Assembly: GCA_902587545.1 (NCBI GenBank)
Contig: CACILL010000001.1
Coordinates: 625,391-679,916 of the forward strand
Source: an uncultured SAR86 cluster bacterium
GTDB lineage: Bacteria > Pseudomonadota > Gammaproteobacteria > Magnimaribacterales > AG-339-G14
Direction: 5' to 3'
DNA length: 54,526 nt
Part shown: positions 8,387 through 17,653 of the stretch, piece by piece
Numbering within the stretch: the stretch's first letter is position 1
How the letters are laid out: the number at the start of each line of letters is the position of its first letter
Made by a program: the position numbers and the translations under genes
The notes under the pieces: generated by a model
Database searches by the model: none
The model's input: only the letters and a program-made list of their open reading frames with translations
Told to the model about the DNA's origin: nothing

Positions 8387-8392
8387 TATAAT
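8387..8392 (+). promoter_or_regulatory. -10 box predicting a leaderless amidohydrolase mRNA
   Basis: A perfect TATAAT ends 6 bases before ATG 8399. With normal spacing the first transcribed base would be the A of that ATG. There is no SD. The -35 match is weak (TTACAT region near 8363). Co-transcription from the tRNA-Ala promoter is the alternative. Confidence 0.5.
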
Positions 8393-8398
8393 CATCTT

Positions 8399-10300
8399 AT
8401 GAGAGCATTACACGATTTAGTTATTAGAAACGGAAAAATTGTAGATGGCAGCGGAAAAAAACCTTTTCATGGAGATGTTGCTATAGACAATGGAAAGATA
8501 TCTGCAGTAGGTATCGTTGAGAATCCTGGTAAAAAGGAAATTGACGCGAAAGGTAACATTGTCACTCCTGGATGGGTAGACATTCATACTCATTATGATG
8601 GTCAAGTTTGTTGGGATCCATATTTAACCCCATCAAGTTGGCATGGTGTAACAACAGTCGTGATGGGAAATTGTGGAGTCGGTTTTGCTCCAGTCAAACC
8701 TGGTGATGAGGAATTTCTTATTCAATTGATGGAAGGAGTTGAAGACATACCTGGTACGGCTCTTCATGAAGGGGTTGATTGGAATTGGGAAACTTTTCCA
8801 GAGTTTCTAGATGCGATAGAAAAAAAGGATTTTGTCATGGATCTTGGTTTTATGATTGGGCATGGTCCTTTGAGAAGTTACGTCATGGGATATGAAAGAT
8901 GTCAAAGTCAAGTTGATGCCTCAAAAGAAGAAATTTCCAAAATGTCGGATATTGTCACTGAGGCTATTGAATCTGGTGCCTTAGGTTTTAGTACTTCTAG
9001 AACAATTTTACATCGAGATGTTCACGGGGTTTATGTTCCTGGAACAGAAGCAAGCTCAGAAGAAATGAAGTCTTTAGCTTTTGCGATCGATAAAGCAGGC
9101 GAGGGAACTTTAGAAATTGTTTCTGATTGGCTTGATAAAGAAATCGAAATGTCTTGGATGAGAGAATACGTTGAAAAAAGTGATTGTGGACTTACAGTGC
9201 TTCAGACAAGTGGTGATGCAGTAAAAACAATTTTATTCTGTGAAGAACAGTTTTTAAAAGGTAAAAACGTTAGACCTCAATTTCCAGGTAGGAATGTCGG
9301 AATGATGTTTGGCTTGGAAAGTTCTTTGCATCCTTTTATTGGTCATCCTTCCTATCGCGAAATAGCAGACCTTCCTTTATCCGAGAGGGTAAAAATTATG
9401 AAAGATCCTGCTTTTAAGGAAAAACTTCTTAATGAAAAACCAAATTTTGCATCTGAGATAGAAAAATCAATGAATGAGCAAGGCAATACAAAATCTCAGG
9501 AAGAGATCAAAGAAGCAGCTAATCTAGGCCTTAAACTTATTTCCAACTACGATACTCAATTTATTTTGGGAGATCCTCCTAATTATGAGCCTGGAAAAGA
9601 AGACAGTATTGCAGCTTTAGCAAAATCCAAAGGCATAGCTGAGCTTGAAGTCATTTATGATGAATTTCTTAAAAACGAAGGCACTAATTTAGTTTATGCC
9701 TGTTTTACTCCATACGATAATCACAAATTAGATTTTGTAGAACGAGCTTATAGTCTTAAATCCTCTGTAGCTGGCGGAAGCGATGGTGGAGCTCATTGTG
9801 GATTGATATGTGATGCAAGTATGCCCACAACTAACTTATCACACTGGGCAAGAGACAGAGAGGCTGGCAAAAAAATTCCGATTGAATTAATAGTTAGAAA
9901 ACAAACTAAGGATACTGCCGAAACTTATGGTTTGTTTGACCGAGGGGAAATTAAAACAGGGATGTTAGCCGATTTGAATATCATTGATTTCGAGAAGCTT
10001 AATGTTACTCATCCTAAAATGGTATACGACCTGCCTTTGGGAGGAAGAAGATTAATTCAAACCTCTTCAGGTTACTTGGCTACAGTTAAAAGCGGTGAAG
10101 TAGTCTACGAAGCTGGTGAAGCGACAGGAATTCTTCCAGGAAAATTAATCCGAGGAAAGCAAACTTGTGAAGTAAAAACGGAAAAAGAAAGGGTACCTTT
10201 CATTGACCGAACTCTTCGTTTAATGTCTGTTAAAGCTTTTAAATTACTCTGGAATTTTAGAAAAAGCTCAGTTAAAACGACAGTTGTTTCTGACGACTAA
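8399..10300 (+). CDS. N-acyl-D-amino-acid deacylase-type amidohydrolase
   Basis: A 633-residue metal-dependent hydrolase of the amidohydrolase superfamily, closest by motif to N-acyl-D-aspartate/D-glutamate deacylases and D-aminoacylases. Visible motifs are the beta-sandwich start DLVIRNGKIVDGSG, the metal ligands in DIHTHYDGQ, GNCGVGFAP, MIGHGPLR, and the late Asp in GGSDGGAHCG. A C-terminal sandwich returns near KTGMLADLNIIDF. It is longer than the roughly 480-580 residues usual for the family. There is no signal peptide, so it is probably cytoplasmic. It may release amino acids from N-acyl-D-amino acids; the exact substrate is unknown. It overlaps the convergent MFS gene by 4 bases. Confidence 0.88.
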   Translation: MRALHDLVIRNGKIVDGSGKKPFHGDVAIDNGKISAVGIVENPGKKEIDAKGNIVTPGWVDIHTHYDGQVCWDPYLTPSSWHGVTTVVMGNCGVGFAPVKPGDEEFLIQLMEGVEDIPGTALHEGVDWNWETFPEFLDAIEKKDFVMDLGFMIGHGPLRSYVMGYERCQSQVDASKEEISKMSDIVTEAIESGALGFSTSRTILHRDVHGVYVPGTEASSEEMKSLAFAIDKAGEGTLEIVSDWLDKEIEMSWMREYVEKSDCGLTVLQTSGDAVKTILFCEEQFLKGKNVRPQFPGRNVGMMFGLESSLHPFIGHPSYREIADLPLSERVKIMKDPAFKEKLLNEKPNFASEIEKSMNEQGNTKSQEEIKEAANLGLKLISNYDTQFILGDPPNYEPGKEDSIAALAKSKGIAELEVIYDEFLKNEGTNLVYACFTPYDNHKLDFVERAYSLKSSVAGGSDGGAHCGLICDASMPTTNLSHWARDREAGKKIPIELIVRKQTKDTAETYGLFDRGEIKTGMLADLNIIDFEKLNVTHPKMVYDLPLGGRRLIQTSSGYLATVKSGEVVYEAGEATGILPGKLIRGKQTCEVKTEKERVPFIDRTLRLMSVKAFKLLWNFRKSSVKTTVVSDD

Positions 10301-11598
10301 ACTGAAGTTTCCAGATTAGCTTTATCTCCAGCATATCTTCGCCCTGCAAAGTAATAGCATGGGATGGCAAGTGACCCGATAAAACCAAAGATTAATAAAG
10401 CCCAGGTATAAGGCTCTGCAATGGCGCCTTTGGTTAAATCAATTAGAATTCCAGCTCCTAGGGAACCGATAGTAAGGCCAATTAAGTTTATACAAAGAAT
10501 GTAGAAAGCAACGATTGTCGCTCTAATTTTTTCTGGAACTAACTCTTGAACAGTAGAAAAAGTGGGACCATAAAAACACCCCAACTGAAAATAACCAACG
10601 ACTACACCAACCCAAAAAATTACTGTTGTTGGTTCTACAAATCTATAGATTACGCCTATTGGTAACAAAATAAGAGATAACCAAAATAAGAAAATCGGTC
10701 TACCTTGATTTGTTTTCTCTAACCACCAGTCACTTACTAGTCCACCAAACAAAACTCCTGCCAGTCCGGCAAAGACAGCAATAATTCCAGATATTTGAGC
10801 TATGACACTTCTATCAAAACCTCTTTCCTCAACCAGCCATATTTGCTCAAAGGCGGCAGCACCAAGAATAATATGATAGAAAACTCCTCCAGAGATGGTG
10901 AGTGTTAGAGCAGGTGATTTTTTTAAAGCATTAACTAAGATTGTCATTACTTCCGAGAAAGATAGTTTCTCTTCTTGGGCTTCGATTAAATTTTGATTTT
11001 CAACTCTTTTTTTATCTTTAAAGAGCAACATGCAAAGTCCTAAAAAGACACCTAGGATTCCTAACATATAAAAACACCCACGCCACCCAATCGTTTCTCC
11101 AAGTAAGCCTTCTAAAAAAATTGGCGATTTTATATCCGCAACAAATCCAACCAATAAAAGACTTATCGCAACGCCCAAGGGAACTCCTAAGTAATAAAAT
11201 CCAGCAGCAAACCCCATCCTTTTTGGTGGGAAGGCATCGCCCAAGAGAGACATTGATGTTGGGGTTATGATTGATTCACCGACACCAATAAACATTCTCG
11301 GCAGAGCTAAAGTAATGAATCCTTTGGCTGCACCTGAGGCCATTGTGAAAACACTCCAAAGCACCACTCCAAAAGCAATCAACTTAGATCTATTTACACG
11401 ATCAGCTAGAGCTCCCATGAAAAGACCCATTATTGAGTAAAAGAAAATAAAAGCTAAAGAGGTAAGCAGTCCAAATTGCCAACCTGTAAGCTCCAGTTCT
11501 GGAACAATGTAGTTGGCAAAACTTGCGATTAATTGTCTATCTGTAATATTGAGAAGATTTAATACAGTCAGAAAAAAAAGAAGTCTATATGGATTCAT
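10297..11598 (-). CDS. MFS transporter (spinster-like)
   Basis: A major facilitator with about 12 hydrophobic segments. The first reads LLFFLTVLNLLNITDRQLI, where the NxxDRQ motif is typical of spinster-like carriers. The loop-2 motif is GALADRVNRSK, and a second copy appears as GGLVSDWWLEKTNQ. I chose ATG 11598 (433 residues) over the in-frame ATG 11628, because TATACT at 11634-11629 touches the latter and would start transcription downstream of it. The substrate cannot be told. It is convergent with the amidohydrolase (4-base overlap), which might hint at a shared substrate, and divergent from coaE. Confidence 0.9.
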   Translation of the reverse strand: MNPYRLLFFLTVLNLLNITDRQLIASFANYIVPELELTGWQFGLLTSLAFIFFYSIMGLFMGALADRVNRSKLIAFGVVLWSVFTMASGAAKGFITLALPRMFIGVGESIITPTSMSLLGDAFPPKRMGFAAGFYYLGVPLGVAISLLLVGFVADIKSPIFLEGLLGETIGWRGCFYMLGILGVFLGLCMLLFKDKKRVENQNLIEAQEEKLSFSEVMTILVNALKKSPALTLTISGGVFYHIILGAAAFEQIWLVEERGFDRSVIAQISGIIAVFAGLAGVLFGGLVSDWWLEKTNQGRPIFLFWLSLILLPIGVIYRFVEPTTVIFWVGVVVGYFQLGCFYGPTFSTVQELVPEKIRATIVAFYILCINLIGLTIGSLGAGILIDLTKGAIAEPYTWALLIFGFIGSLAIPCYYFAGRRYAGDKANLETSV

Positions 11599-11628
11599 AC
11601 TTATAGGATATTGTGAAAGAATTATCAT

Positions 11629-11634
11629 AGTATA
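11629..11634 (-). promoter_or_regulatory. -10 box for the MFS transporter gene
   Basis: TATACT on the minus strand. It would give a leader of about 24 bases to ATG 11598, and it is incompatible with ATG 11628 as the start. The -35 region is T-rich and weak. Confidence 0.4.
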
Positions 11635-11657
11635 GGATTTTTAAAAAAATATAAAAA

Positions 11658-12257
11658 ATGTTTGTTTTGGGCGTAACAGGTGGAATTGGGTCTGGCAAAT
11701 CAGCAGCAACTGATATTTTTTCCTCTCTGGGAATTAAGATAGTCGATGCCGATGTTCTATCTAGAGTCCCTGTTCAAAAAGGAGAAGCAGGCCTTTTTGA
11801 GATAGAAAAAAGATATGGTTCTGAAATTCTTCTTGCTACAGGTGAACTGGATAGAAAAAAATTAAGAGAAATAATATTTGAAAAAGAAGAGGAAAAAGAT
11901 TGGTTAGAAAATTTACTTCATCCTTTAATAGCGGATTTAATAAAAGAGGAATTAAAGTCATCTTCTTCCAAGTATACAATCCTTGCCTCGCCATTGTTGT
12001 TCGAAACTAAACAGTCCGATTATTGCGATGAAGTACTGGTTATTGATGTATCTGAGGAAACTCAAATTTTAAGAACAAAGACGCGAGATGACGTTCCTGA
12101 AGAACAAGTGAAAACTATAATTCTTTCGCAAATCAATCGTTCTGAAAGACTCAGATTAGCAACTCATATCATAGAAAACGAAAATACTTTAGATGATCTA
12201 AAAAAAGCTGTAACAGAATTACATCAAAAAATAATTACTCAAATTGAAACCAAATGA
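11658..12257 (+). CDS. coaE: Dephospho-CoA kinase
   Basis: A 199-residue cytoplasmic enzyme for the last step of coenzyme A synthesis, phosphorylating the ribose 3'-OH of dephospho-CoA. The P-loop is GGIGSGKS (residues 8-15), followed by DADVLSR, the substrate-binding region; HPLI and LLFETK are further family blocks. The length matches E. coli (206). The stop overlaps the yacG start as ATGA, so the two are translationally coupled, matching the coaE-yacG pairing known in gammaproteobacteria. There is no SD; the 29 bases upstream are almost pure A/T and shared with the divergent MFS gene. Confidence 0.97.
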   Translation: MFVLGVTGGIGSGKSAATDIFSSLGIKIVDADVLSRVPVQKGEAGLFEIEKRYGSEILLATGELDRKKLREIIFEKEEEKDWLENLLHPLIADLIKEELKSSSSKYTILASPLLFETKQSDYCDEVLVIDVSEETQILRTKTRDDVPEEQVKTIILSQINRSERLRLATHIIENENTLDDLKKAVTELHQKIITQIETK

Positions 12258-12406
12258 AATGTCCAAGTTGTAAAGAAGAAATTTCAGAAAGCGCTGATAA
12301 AAAATTTAGACCTTTCTGCTCAGAAAGATGCCGCTCTCTGGACTTGTCACATTGGCTTAACGAAAGAAATGTTATTTCTTCGGACTTATCTCATTCAGAA
12401 GATTGA
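12254..12406 (+). CDS. yacG: YacG-like zinc-binding protein (DNA gyrase inhibitor family)
   Basis: A 50-residue protein beginning MKCPSCKEE. Four Cys (3, 6, 22, 26) in the C-x2-C-x15-C-x3-C arrangement, with FCSERCR and DLSHWLNE, are the YacG signature. E. coli YacG (65 residues) binds zinc and inhibits DNA gyrase through GyrB. The start ATG overlaps the coaE stop (ATGA). The 3' end overlaps the end of the convergent ThiE-like gene by 16 bases. The acidic C-terminal tail is shorter than in E. coli. The family call is confident; gyrase inhibition in this organism is inferred. Confidence 0.92.
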   Translation: MKCPSCKEEISESADKKFRPFCSERCRSLDLSHWLNERNVISSDLSHSED

Positions 12407-12933
12407 AAAAATCCACTTATACCTGCAATACCTTGAGCACCATTTTCTTGTGCAATTCTAAGGTCGTCTTGCTTTAAACCTCCTAAAGCAAAACTTGGTC
12501 CTGGAAATAGTTTAGCTAGTTTTGAAAATTTCTCCCAGCCCAATGCGGGATTTTTATTAACAACATTTTTTATTGGAGAGATAAATATATAATCCAGACC
12601 AAGTTGTGCAGCTTTAATAACTTCTTTTTTATTATGACAGGAAGCACCGGTCAAAGAGGAACTCAACTGATTTGTTTCTATCAAATCTCTGGAGGTTAGA
12701 TGTAGGCTTTCATGACCGGAAATATTTTTTACCAATCCTGAATTCAAAATTACTTTGCCTCCCTTATTTTCGTAAATTTCTTTGGTTTTATTCCAATGCT
12801 CTGATGAAAAATCCATTACATCCACTCTGTAGATCAAATAATTTGAAGTATCAGATAGTTTTTCAATCAGAGAAAAGAAGTTTTCTGGAATTTTTTTTGG
12901 AGTTATTGGAATAAAACTAGCTTCTGTAATCAC
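12391..12933 (-). CDS. Stand-alone ThiE/TenI-like domain (thiamine phosphate synthase fold), without the usual Nudix half
   Basis: A 180-residue TIM-barrel protein matching the C-terminal half of the MutT-ThiE fusion proteins found next to argJ and secA in Pseudomonas. Shared blocks are LHLTSRDL, GASCHNKKEV, GLDYIFISPI, NPALGW, FALGGL and GAQGIAGISGFF. In those relatives a Nudix (MutT) domain of about 130 residues comes first. Here the protein starts at once with the ThiE-like part, and the DNA upstream is argJ coding sequence. It overlaps argJ by 17 bases and is the last gene of the rnr-to-argJ operon. True thiamine phosphate synthase activity is doubtful; the function of this domain is not established. 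Confidence 0.8.
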   Translation of the reverse strand: MITEASFIPITPKKIPENFFSLIEKLSDTSNYLIYRVDVMDFSSEHWNKTKEIYENKGGKVILNSGLVKNISGHESLHLTSRDLIETNQLSSSLTGASCHNKKEVIKAAQLGLDYIFISPIKNVVNKNPALGWEKFSKLAKLFPGPSFALGGLKQDDLRIAQENGAQGIAGISGFFQSSE

Positions 12934-14092
12934 TATTGATTGATATGTACTCTGGGGATAGGTCTGAAGTCATGACAAGAGCCGATTGTTTAGATTTTCC
13001 AAGATTGATTTCAATATTGATTGTTTTTTTTCTAAATTCCTTTTTACCTTTTGCTTCAGAATATTTTGGACTTAGATTTCCTTTCACTAAAACCGGATGA
13101 CCTCCAATTTTTAGTGATAGATTTTTCATATCAAACTCCTTTTCATCGGCATTTCCTGCAGCAGTAATAATTCTGCCCCAATTAGGGTCTTCACCATATG
13201 CGGCTGTTTTAACCAGAGGAGAGTTTGCAACTTTTAAAGCAACTTTCTTAGAAGCTTTATAAGAGCTTAATCCCGAAACTTTAATCTTAATAAGTTTGGT
13301 TGCACCTTCTCCATCTAAGACCATCTTTTCAGCTAATTCTCTAAAGACCTCAAAAAAGTTATTCTTAATTTTTTTGTGATATTTCTTAAAGTCACTTTTT
13401 TTCTTTGAGGTTGTTGCAAAAATACTTGAATCACTTGGAGATTGATCTCCATCAATTGAGATGGCATTGAATGTCTGATCGCAAATATCCCTATGTAATT
13501 TCTTCAATTGAATTTTTGAAAGTTTTAGATCCGTAAAAATAAAACTCAGGGTAGTTGCCATATTCGGCTCTATCATCCCAACTCCTTTTGCAACTCCGAT
13601 TACATTAATTTTTTGACTCCCTAGTTTAAATTCTTTTTTTACTACCTTATGTCGAGTATCTGTAGTCATTATTGCATTGGCAAAGTCTTCCCAAGAATTT
13701 TTCCCTAACTGATTGGTGCATTTTTTAAACGCTTGAGTAAGCTTTTTAGTGTCAAGTAGTTCTCCTACCACGCCAGTAGAAAAGGGGAGGATATTGTCTC
13801 TCGATACATTTAATGAAGAGGAAACATCCTTAATGAGTTTTTCAGAGTCTATTTTCCCTTTCTTGCCGGTTGCAGCATTTGCATTTCCAGCATTGACCAT
13901 CAAGACCTTTGGTTCTGAAATATTTTTATTAATTTTTTCCAAACATATTTCAACCGGTGCAGACTTAAATTTATTTGAGGTAAACAAGCCAGACCAAATT
14001 GCTTCTTTCTCAAGTTTTACTATTGAGGTATCCAATCTAGTTCCATACTTCGTCTTGGAGGATGCGCAACCAATTTTTATATCTTTCAACAT
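12917..14092 (-). CDS. argJ: Glutamate N-acetyltransferase / amino-acid acetyltransferase (ArgJ)
   Basis: A 391-residue enzyme that transfers acetyl from N-acetylornithine to glutamate in the cyclic arginine pathway; bifunctional forms also use acetyl-CoA. The autoproteolysis site is clear: KGVGMIEPNMATTLSF, with the cut before Thr180, which becomes the N-terminal nucleophile of the beta chain. Other blocks are NAGNANAATG, STGVVGE and GDQSPSDS. The start overlaps the secA stop by one base, and the end overlaps the ThiE-like gene by 17. Mono- versus bifunctionality cannot be decided from the sequence alone. Confidence 0.96.
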   Translation of the reverse strand: MLKDIKIGCASSKTKYGTRLDTSIVKLEKEAIWSGLFTSNKFKSAPVEICLEKINKNISEPKVLMVNAGNANAATGKKGKIDSEKLIKDVSSSLNVSRDNILPFSTGVVGELLDTKKLTQAFKKCTNQLGKNSWEDFANAIMTTDTRHKVVKKEFKLGSQKINVIGVAKGVGMIEPNMATTLSFIFTDLKLSKIQLKKLHRDICDQTFNAISIDGDQSPSDSSIFATTSKKKSDFKKYHKKIKNNFFEVFRELAEKMVLDGEGATKLIKIKVSGLSSYKASKKVALKVANSPLVKTAAYGEDPNWGRIITAAGNADEKEFDMKNLSLKIGGHPVLVKGNLSPKYSEAKGKKEFRKKTINIEINLGKSKQSALVMTSDLSPEYISINSDYRS

Positions 14093-16725
14093 TATCTCTT
14101 TTTCTTTTTTCTGTTAGCTTTTGCTTGCAGTCTTCTTAAACGTCTATTTCCCTCTACTGGTTGATCGTTATTAGGTACCTGTTGGTTAGACACAGAGTTA
14201 TCCATAAATGCTGATGGAGAATTTTCATGCACTGTTTTAGTTTTTTCTAAGACCTCTCTAGATTTCATCTTTTCAATTTCTTGTTCATCTTCAGGTTTTA
14301 CTTCGACACGGCAGAGAAATCTTGTAGATTCTTTTTTTATTGTTTCAAGAAGTTGTTCAAACATCTCAAACGCTTCTCTTTTGTATTCAAGACGCGGATC
14401 TTTTCCTGCATAACTTCGAAACCCAATGTTTTGTCTAAGCGAATCAAGTTGATTGATATGATTCTTCCAACTTTGATCAATGACCTGCAGGATGATTTGA
14501 TTTTCCAATTGAGAATAAACGCTTGGAAATTTGTTTCTTTTTTCTAAGTAAATTTCGTCAGCAAAATCCAAAAGCTTATTCAACACTTCTTGCGTGTTGG
14601 ATTCACTCTTTTCTAATTCAGCTTTTAAATTAAATTGCAGATTAAATTCAGATTCTAAGATATTTGTTAGTTCATCAACTTTCCAATTAGTTTCTATTTC
14701 ATATTCAGGAATATGAGCTTCAAAAGTCGAGCTCAAAACATCAGCTCGCATATTTGAAATTAAGTCGTCTAAATCTTTATCTTCTAATATTTCCTTTCGT
14801 TGCTTATAAATTACCTGTCTTTGTTCATTCAAGACATCGTCAAATTCTAGTATTCTTTTCCGAATATCAAAATTCCTACCTTCAACTCTCCGTTGAGCTC
14901 GTTCTATAGAATTCGTTAACATCTTATGTTCTATCGATTCTCCTTTTTTCATTCCACCGAAGGATTGCATAAGAGCTTTCATTCGATCAGGGGCAAATAT
15001 CTTAAGCAAGCCATCATCTAGTGATAAGAAAAACTGGGAAGAACCGGGGTCACCTTGCCGTCCTGACCTTCCTCTAAGTTGGTTATCAATTCTTCGAGAT
15101 TCATGTCTTTCGGTACCGATGACATGTAATCCTCCTAATTCAACAATTTCTTTTCTGGCTGTTTCAGATTCTGGGAACCCTCCAAGGACAATATCTGTTC
15201 CTCTTCCAGCCATATTTGTAGCTATGGTTACAGCTTTTTCTTTTCCAGCTTGGGAAATTATTTCTGCTTCTTGTTGATTTTGTTTGGCATTTAAAACACG
15301 ATGAGGAATATTTAACGTATCTAGTTTTTTTGATAAAACTTCAGAGTTTTCAACAGATATGGTGCCGACAAGAATGGGATTACCTTTTTCGTAATAAGTT
15401 TTTATCTCATCGATAATGGCATCGTTTTTTTCTTCTTCTGTGAGATAAATTTTATCGTTTTTGTCTTCTCTAACCATTGGAAGATTTGTAGGAATAGAAA
15501 TTGCCTCCAAGGAGTAAATTTCGTCAAATTCTCTAGCTTCTGTTTTAGCAGTTCCTGTCATGCCTGATAGCTTTTCAAACATCCTAAAGAAGTTTTGAAA
15601 AGTAGTAGATGCGAGTGTTTGACTTTCAACTTGAATGTCCAAATTTTCCTTTAATTCTAAAGCTTGATGCACTCCATCAGAAAGTCTTCTCCCTGGCATC
15701 GCTCGACCTGAATTCGTATCAATTAAGATGACTTTTCCATTTTGAACTATGTAATCAGTATTTTTTTCAAACAGAGTTTCAGCCCTAACAAGAGCTTGAA
15801 CCATATTCAGAAGTTTTAAGTTTTCACTTGCATAGAGACTCACAGAATCCTCGAGGAGGTTATTTTGCTTGAGATAATTTTCTATTTTTTCATGCCCATT
15901 TTCGGTAATTTCAATCGATCTGGATTGTAAATCTATAGTAAAGTCTCCTGCTTTTACGACTTCTTCTTTTTCAAAATCAAACTCTTCCTCAGTGAGACTT
16001 TTTACGACCGGCTTTAGCTTTTTGTAGAGAGGCCCATTATCTTCTGCAACGCCACTTATTATTAGAGGAGTTCTGGCTTCATCGATTAAAATCGAATCCA
16101 CTTCGTCTACCACCACAAAATAAGGATCTCTTTGAAGACGATCTTCCTCTCTTAAAACCATATTGTCTCTAAGGTAGTCAAAACCTAGCTCGTTGTTTGT
16201 GGCATAAACGACATCTTTGGCATAGTTTTCTTTTTTCTCTAAAGGATTAAGTTCTGGAGTGATATATCCAACATTCATTCCCAAGCCCTCAAAAATTGGA
16301 GCCATCCAATTTGCATCTCTTTTGGCTAGGTATTCATTTGCAGTAACTACGATGACACTTTTTCCAGTAAGCGCATTGAGATAACAGGGTAGGGTTGCAA
16401 CCAATGTCTTTCCTTCTCCCGTTGCCATTTCAGCAATCATGCCTTCATTTAAAATGGCACCACCAATTAATTGACAATCGTAGTGACGAAGTCCTAAAAA
16501 CCTTTTGCTTGATTCTCTTACAGCTGCAAACGCCTCTGGCATGAGGTCTTCTAAACTTGAACCTTCGGAAAGTCTATCTTTTAATTTACTAGTAGTATTT
16601 TTTAGTTCTTCATCCGTGAAAGAACCAAAATTTTGTTCTAAATCATTTATTGAATTTACAACGCTTCCGAGTTTACGTAAAACTCGCTTATCTTTGCTTC
16701 CAAATAAGAATGACAATATGGACAT
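14092..16725 (-). CDS. secA: Preprotein translocase ATPase SecA, lacking the C-terminal zinc domain
   Basis: An 877-residue motor driving secretory proteins through SecYEG. Walker A is TGEGKT (about 102-107), the DEAD-like box VDEVDSILIDEARTP, and the second helicase half contains TNMAGRGTDIVLGG and GRSGRQGDPG. The helical scaffold and wing domains follow. E. coli SecA (901 residues) ends with a CxCxSGx8CH zinc domain that binds SecB and lipid. Here the protein ends RRLRRLQAKANRKKKKR with no Cys cluster, so the zinc domain is absent and a basic tail replaces it. Two bases separate it from lpxC upstream. SecY and SecE are encoded in this window. Confidence 0.98.
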   Translation of the reverse strand: MSILSFLFGSKDKRVLRKLGSVVNSINDLEQNFGSFTDEELKNTTSKLKDRLSEGSSLEDLMPEAFAAVRESSKRFLGLRHYDCQLIGGAILNEGMIAEMATGEGKTLVATLPCYLNALTGKSVIVVTANEYLAKRDANWMAPIFEGLGMNVGYITPELNPLEKKENYAKDVVYATNNELGFDYLRDNMVLREEDRLQRDPYFVVVDEVDSILIDEARTPLIISGVAEDNGPLYKKLKPVVKSLTEEEFDFEKEEVVKAGDFTIDLQSRSIEITENGHEKIENYLKQNNLLEDSVSLYASENLKLLNMVQALVRAETLFEKNTDYIVQNGKVILIDTNSGRAMPGRRLSDGVHQALELKENLDIQVESQTLASTTFQNFFRMFEKLSGMTGTAKTEAREFDEIYSLEAISIPTNLPMVREDKNDKIYLTEEEKNDAIIDEIKTYYEKGNPILVGTISVENSEVLSKKLDTLNIPHRVLNAKQNQQEAEIISQAGKEKAVTIATNMAGRGTDIVLGGFPESETARKEIVELGGLHVIGTERHESRRIDNQLRGRSGRQGDPGSSQFFLSLDDGLLKIFAPDRMKALMQSFGGMKKGESIEHKMLTNSIERAQRRVEGRNFDIRKRILEFDDVLNEQRQVIYKQRKEILEDKDLDDLISNMRADVLSSTFEAHIPEYEIETNWKVDELTNILESEFNLQFNLKAELEKSESNTQEVLNKLLDFADEIYLEKRNKFPSVYSQLENQIILQVIDQSWKNHINQLDSLRQNIGFRSYAGKDPRLEYKREAFEMFEQLLETIKKESTRFLCRVEVKPEDEQEIEKMKSREVLEKTKTVHENSPSAFMDNSVSNQQVPNNDQPVEGNRRLRRLQAKANRKKKKR

Positions 16726-16727
16726 GT

Positions 16728-17648
16728 TTATCCAAGACTAGGGTCGATGATTGGTTCTATATAATCAATAATAGGATTATCACTTTCAGAAGAAATGAGC
16801 TCCCATGAATCTGGAACTTCAATTAATTTTCTTAAAAGCAAGTTGTTTTGTGTATGTCCAGATTTATAGCCCTCAAATTCTCCAATAAGATTATGTTGCA
16901 ATAAATATAAGTCTCCGATTACATCCAAAATTTTATGTTTTACCAACTCATCTTTAGATCTTAAACCCTCTTCGTTTAAGATTTCATTATCTTTGATGGC
17001 GATAGCATTTTTTTGACTGGCACCTAAGGCAAGAGAATTCTTTTTCAATGCTTCGAGTTCTTCCATAAAGCCATAAGTCCTTGATCTTGAAATTTCTTTT
17101 AAATATGTCGTTGAATTAAAATCAACCGTGGTTGTTCTAGAGTGACCTTTGCGCGCTTCGTCATCATAGACAAGTGAATGTGTTACTTTAAAACCGTCGT
17201 AAGGGGACAGTTTCGCATAAGCACCATTATCAGTAGTTATTGAGATTTCTTTTTTAATTTTTATAAACTTTTTGGGCTTTGTTTGTTCTTTAATACCTGC
17301 AGATTGAATTAAGAAAACAAAAGGACTCGCACTACCATCCATAATTGGCACTTCGCAATCGTTTATTTCTACGGTGACATTATCTATGCCCAATCCAGCA
17401 AAAGCAGACATCATGTGTTCCACAGTAGCAATCTCAATTTCTCCATCTTTTAATGTTGTTGCCATTGAAGTTGGTCCAACATTCTCAACTACTGCTTTTA
17501 TTTCGACGTTTGGCTCTAAATCAATTCTTCTAAAGACTACTCCTTGATCTTCTTCAGCCGGGAGGAGATTAATCGTTATTTTTCTTCCGGTATGAAGTCC
17601 AACTCCAGTTGCTTTTATAGGATTTGTAAGAGTTCTTTGTACCAACAT
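16728..17648 (-). CDS. lpxC: UDP-3-O-acyl-N-acetylglucosamine deacetylase (LpxC)
   Basis: A 306-residue zinc enzyme for the committed step of lipid A synthesis, showing a Gram-negative outer membrane. Zinc ligands fit His78 in TVEHMMSAFAGLG and His/Asp in HKILDVIGDLYL (about residues 236-247); HTQNN near the C-terminus has the expected catalytic His. The length equals E. coli LpxC (305). It lies 5 bases after rlmB and 2 before secA; the lpxC-secA order is conserved in gammaproteobacteria, but the secM gene of E. coli is absent here. Confidence 0.98.
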   Translation of the reverse strand: MLVQRTLTNPIKATGVGLHTGRKITINLLPAEEDQGVVFRRIDLEPNVEIKAVVENVGPTSMATTLKDGEIEIATVEHMMSAFAGLGIDNVTVEINDCEVPIMDGSASPFVFLIQSAGIKEQTKPKKFIKIKKEISITTDNGAYAKLSPYDGFKVTHSLVYDDEARKGHSRTTTVDFNSTTYLKEISRSRTYGFMEELEALKKNSLALGASQKNAIAIKDNEILNEEGLRSKDELVKHKILDVIGDLYLLQHNLIGEFEGYKSGHTQNNLLLRKLIEVPDSWELISSESDNPIIDYIEPIIDPSLG

Positions 17649-17653
17649 TGCTT

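Noticed and set aside
11626-11628. ATG 11628 as the MFS transporter start
   Set aside because: It touches the TATACT box, and the family-like sequence begins at the internal ATG 11598; 11628 remains possible if transcription starts inside coaE.
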